From the NCBI GenBank assembly GCA_008015155.1, contig SSFA01000001.1, positions 1 to 44,934 on the forward strand: a stretch of 44,934 nucleotides of DNA, in the 5' to 3' direction. Below, one piece after another: positions 43,514 to 44,934 of this stretch; within the stretch, counting starts at the first letter, position 1, and the number at the start of each line of letters is the position of its first letter. The translations under genes were made by a program, and so were the position numbers. Below the pieces are notes generated by a model. The model searched no databases and was not told where the DNA came from. It worked only from the letters and a program-made list of their open reading frames with translations. Origin of the DNA: Thiothrix sp. GTDB lineage: Bacteria > Pseudomonadota > Gammaproteobacteria > Thiotrichales > Thiotrichaceae.

Positions 43514-44934
43514 ATGTCAGAACAACATTTACAATCTGAAGTAGCAAAGCGAGCCGTTAAACGCTCTATTTCAGTACAAGCCACACAAATCGACATTATG
43601 CAGCGCAAGTTAGAACAGCATCGCAGCCATGAACAGCGCGGCTTATTGCTGTTGAAACTGGGCTTTCTACTCACTTTCTTGCTCTATCTACTCTTCAATC
43701 AGCACCTTTACTTAGGTGACGCGCTTTCATGGAGTGCTTACTTTAAAGATGCGGCTTCGATCTTCGGTTTTGTCTTTACCGTGTCGATCGTGATCTTGAT
43801 GGCCTTATTCCTCAGTTGGGTCAAACATCATGCTTATCTACATTTTGGCTTCTTTGGCAGTGTGGCCACGGTAGTTTGTACCGTGATTGGTTTTGCCTTA
43901 TTTGCCGAATTCTTTTCGAGTTCAGCAAATCAAGACATGAAGGCCAGCGTTCTCCTAGAACGCAACAGTGCCTATCAAGCCAACCTCACCCATGAAACTA
44001 GCAGCCAAGGCACAGTGAACAGTGGCTTGATTGTTTCCATTGCCAATGCTGAGCAAAAGCTAGCCCGTTGTGAGGAAAACCTAAAGCTAGGCAAAGAAAA
44101 GCACTGTAATGGTGATCGAGCTAAAGTTCAGGCGCTCAAAAGTTCCGAGCAAGCCGCGAATCAAGCACAAGCGAACGCCAGTATAGAGCGCGATAAGCTT
44201 AAATATGAGCGCCAAGACGAACTCAAGGCACAGTCTTATAATCCGGTCATACTCACCCTAGCGCGGGTCTTAGCAGGTGAAACAGGCGAGTATAAGGACT
44301 ATCTGAAAACGGCGGTGGTACTCATTACGCTATTTGTCGCCGTCTGCTTTGAAATCCTGCACCATTTCCTGAGCAAAACCCACGGGGCTTCGATCGCTGC
44401 GATTGAAGACCTAGAACTTGCCCTTGCTAAATACAGCGCACAGCCTGAACCTGCCCTACCTGCTGACTGGTCTACCGTGAATCACCGCACAGAGCCGACT
44501 AAGCAGCCTATCGGCTTTGGCCTTCCCCAAGTGGCTTCTAATACCGCCCACGGAGCAAGCAAGCCGGTGTTGTTCAAGTACCAAGTGCAAGCTGAACCGA
44601 AACAGACACCCGCACGGAATCCGATAGGTTTCACTTTCCCAACGGTCGCTCAGTCAACGCTACCGAAACCCTCTTTAGGTACTCAGGAAGAACCGCTTCA
44701 CTTGCCTGATTTTGGAGGCTTTAAAGCCCGTCGAGATCTGTTTGCTAGCCCTGCTTTGAGTGACTCTGAACCACAAGAAAAACCCCAAGCTGGGGCTTTT
44801 CAGTCATCTGGTGATACGACCCCAAGGAAACCCCAAGCTGGGGGTGATGAAGGGCTTTTTGGGGAGTGGGTCAACGCGGTTAAAGCGAAAGAGTGCAAGC
44901 CTTCAGTTGATCCTACATGGTCATGGATTCAAAA
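43514..44934 (+). CDS. Large multi-pass membrane protein, cut by right edge
   Basis: 473 codons are visible from ATG 43514 (AGGAGG upstream). Three membrane helices at about 43-61, 83-101 and 110-133, a hydrophilic coiled-coil-prone region at 135-262 with C185 and C197, a fourth helix at about 265-285, and then a Pro/Gln-rich tail. The tail repeats an IGF-x-x-P-x-VA motif twice (PIGFGLPQVA, PIGFTFPTVA) and a KPQAG motif twice. Family not recognised. Position at the end of a coupled operon suggests an element-specific envelope function. Confidence 0.72.
   Translation, partial: MSEQHLQSEVAKRAVKRSISVQATQIDIMQRKLEQHRSHEQRGLLLLKLGFLLTFLLYLLFNQHLYLGDALSWSAYFKDAASIFGFVFTVSIVILMALFLSWVKHHAYLHFGFFGSVATVVCTVIGFALFAEFFSSSANQDMKASVLLERNSAYQANLTHETSSQGTVNSGLIVSIANAEQKLARCEENLKLGKEKHCNGDRAKVQALKSSEQAANQAQANASIERDKLKYERQDELKAQSYNPVILTLARVLAGETGEYKDYLKTAVVLITLFVAVCFEILHHFLSKTHGASIAAIEDLELALAKYSAQPEPALPADWSTVNHRTEPTKQPIGFGLPQVASNTAHGASKPVLFKYQVQAEPKQTPARNPIGFTFPTVAQSTLPKPSLGTQEEPLHLPDFGGFKARRDLFASPALSDSEPQEKPQAGAFQSSGDTTPRKPQAGGDEGLFGEWVNAVKAKECKPSVDPTWSWIQ

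Larger units (their letters stand above)
35157..44934 (+). mobile_element. tRNA-Ser-integrated phage/satellite-type element, right end not seen
   Basis: Everything from the tRNA 3' end to the window edge is rightward and starts with a P4-type integrase. Cargo: ProQ/FinO and XRE genes, mazEF, P2-type capsid and small terminase genes, an Ash-like gene and a coupled string of small genes. No portal, large terminase, scaffold, tail, lysis or replication gene is visible. No second copy of the tRNA 3' end occurs inside the window, so the element is longer than 9.8 kb. Confidence 0.8.

Noticed and set aside
35069..44934. Second copy of the tRNA-Ser 3' end as right attachment site
   Set aside because: No repeat of the T-arm/acceptor sequence was seen to the right of the tRNA; the element must extend past the window.

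Overview
The window looks like a chromosomal segment of a gammaproteobacterium carrying a defence insertion and a tRNA-integrated phage-type element. Evidence for the class is close resemblance to E. coli-type GstA (C10/H106), YjeH, YhhQ, BetA, UgpQ and XylAB, plus phage P2-type capsid and terminase proteins. A Thiotrichales-like host (XisH/XisI in a non-cyanobacterium, moderate G+C) is a guess; no ribosomal marker is present.

Left part, 1-12.2 kb: an inositol or sugar catabolic regulon in two leftward pieces. These are mmsA/iolA (cut by the left edge) and a four-gene operon (periplasmic binding protein, permease, single-domain ATPase, hydroxypyruvate-isomerase-like protein). Both promoters carry two copies of an RGAA-N6-TTYY palindrome spaced exactly 30 bp, so they are probably one regulon. 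Between them lies an AT-rich island with a HerA-like ATPase, a NurA-like nuclease and a Dam-type adenine methylase in one rightward operon (probable anti-phage module), then XisH and XisI on the other strand. A VOC protein and a truncated gene end mark its left border.

Middle, 12-35 kb: ordinary housekeeping and transport genes. They include an Lrp-type regulator divergent from a YjeH-type amino-acid exporter, paired DUF606 half-transporters, gstA, and yhhQ under a convincing translational preQ1-I riboswitch. Further on are DUF1127, TRIC, a D-2-hydroxyacid dehydrogenase, SH3b proteins, a lipoprotein deacetylase divergent from a membrane-anchored SEFIR/TIR protein, a BMP-type nucleoside-like ABC transporter, xylBA followed by a CbiX-like gene, a glycerophosphodiesterase and betA.

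Right part, 35.07 kb to the edge: tRNA-Ser(UGA) is followed by a P4-type integrase and an element that runs off the window. It has a ProQ/FinO RNA chaperone with a coupled XRE regulator, mazEF between two near-identical terminators, and a P2-type major capsid protein. It also has a terminase small subunit (gpM) split by a one-base frame change, and a coupled string of small genes ending in a large membrane protein. No portal, large terminase, scaffold or tail gene is visible, so a phage satellite with its own capsid and packaging-specificity genes is the most interesting reading; a decayed P2-like prophage is the alternative.
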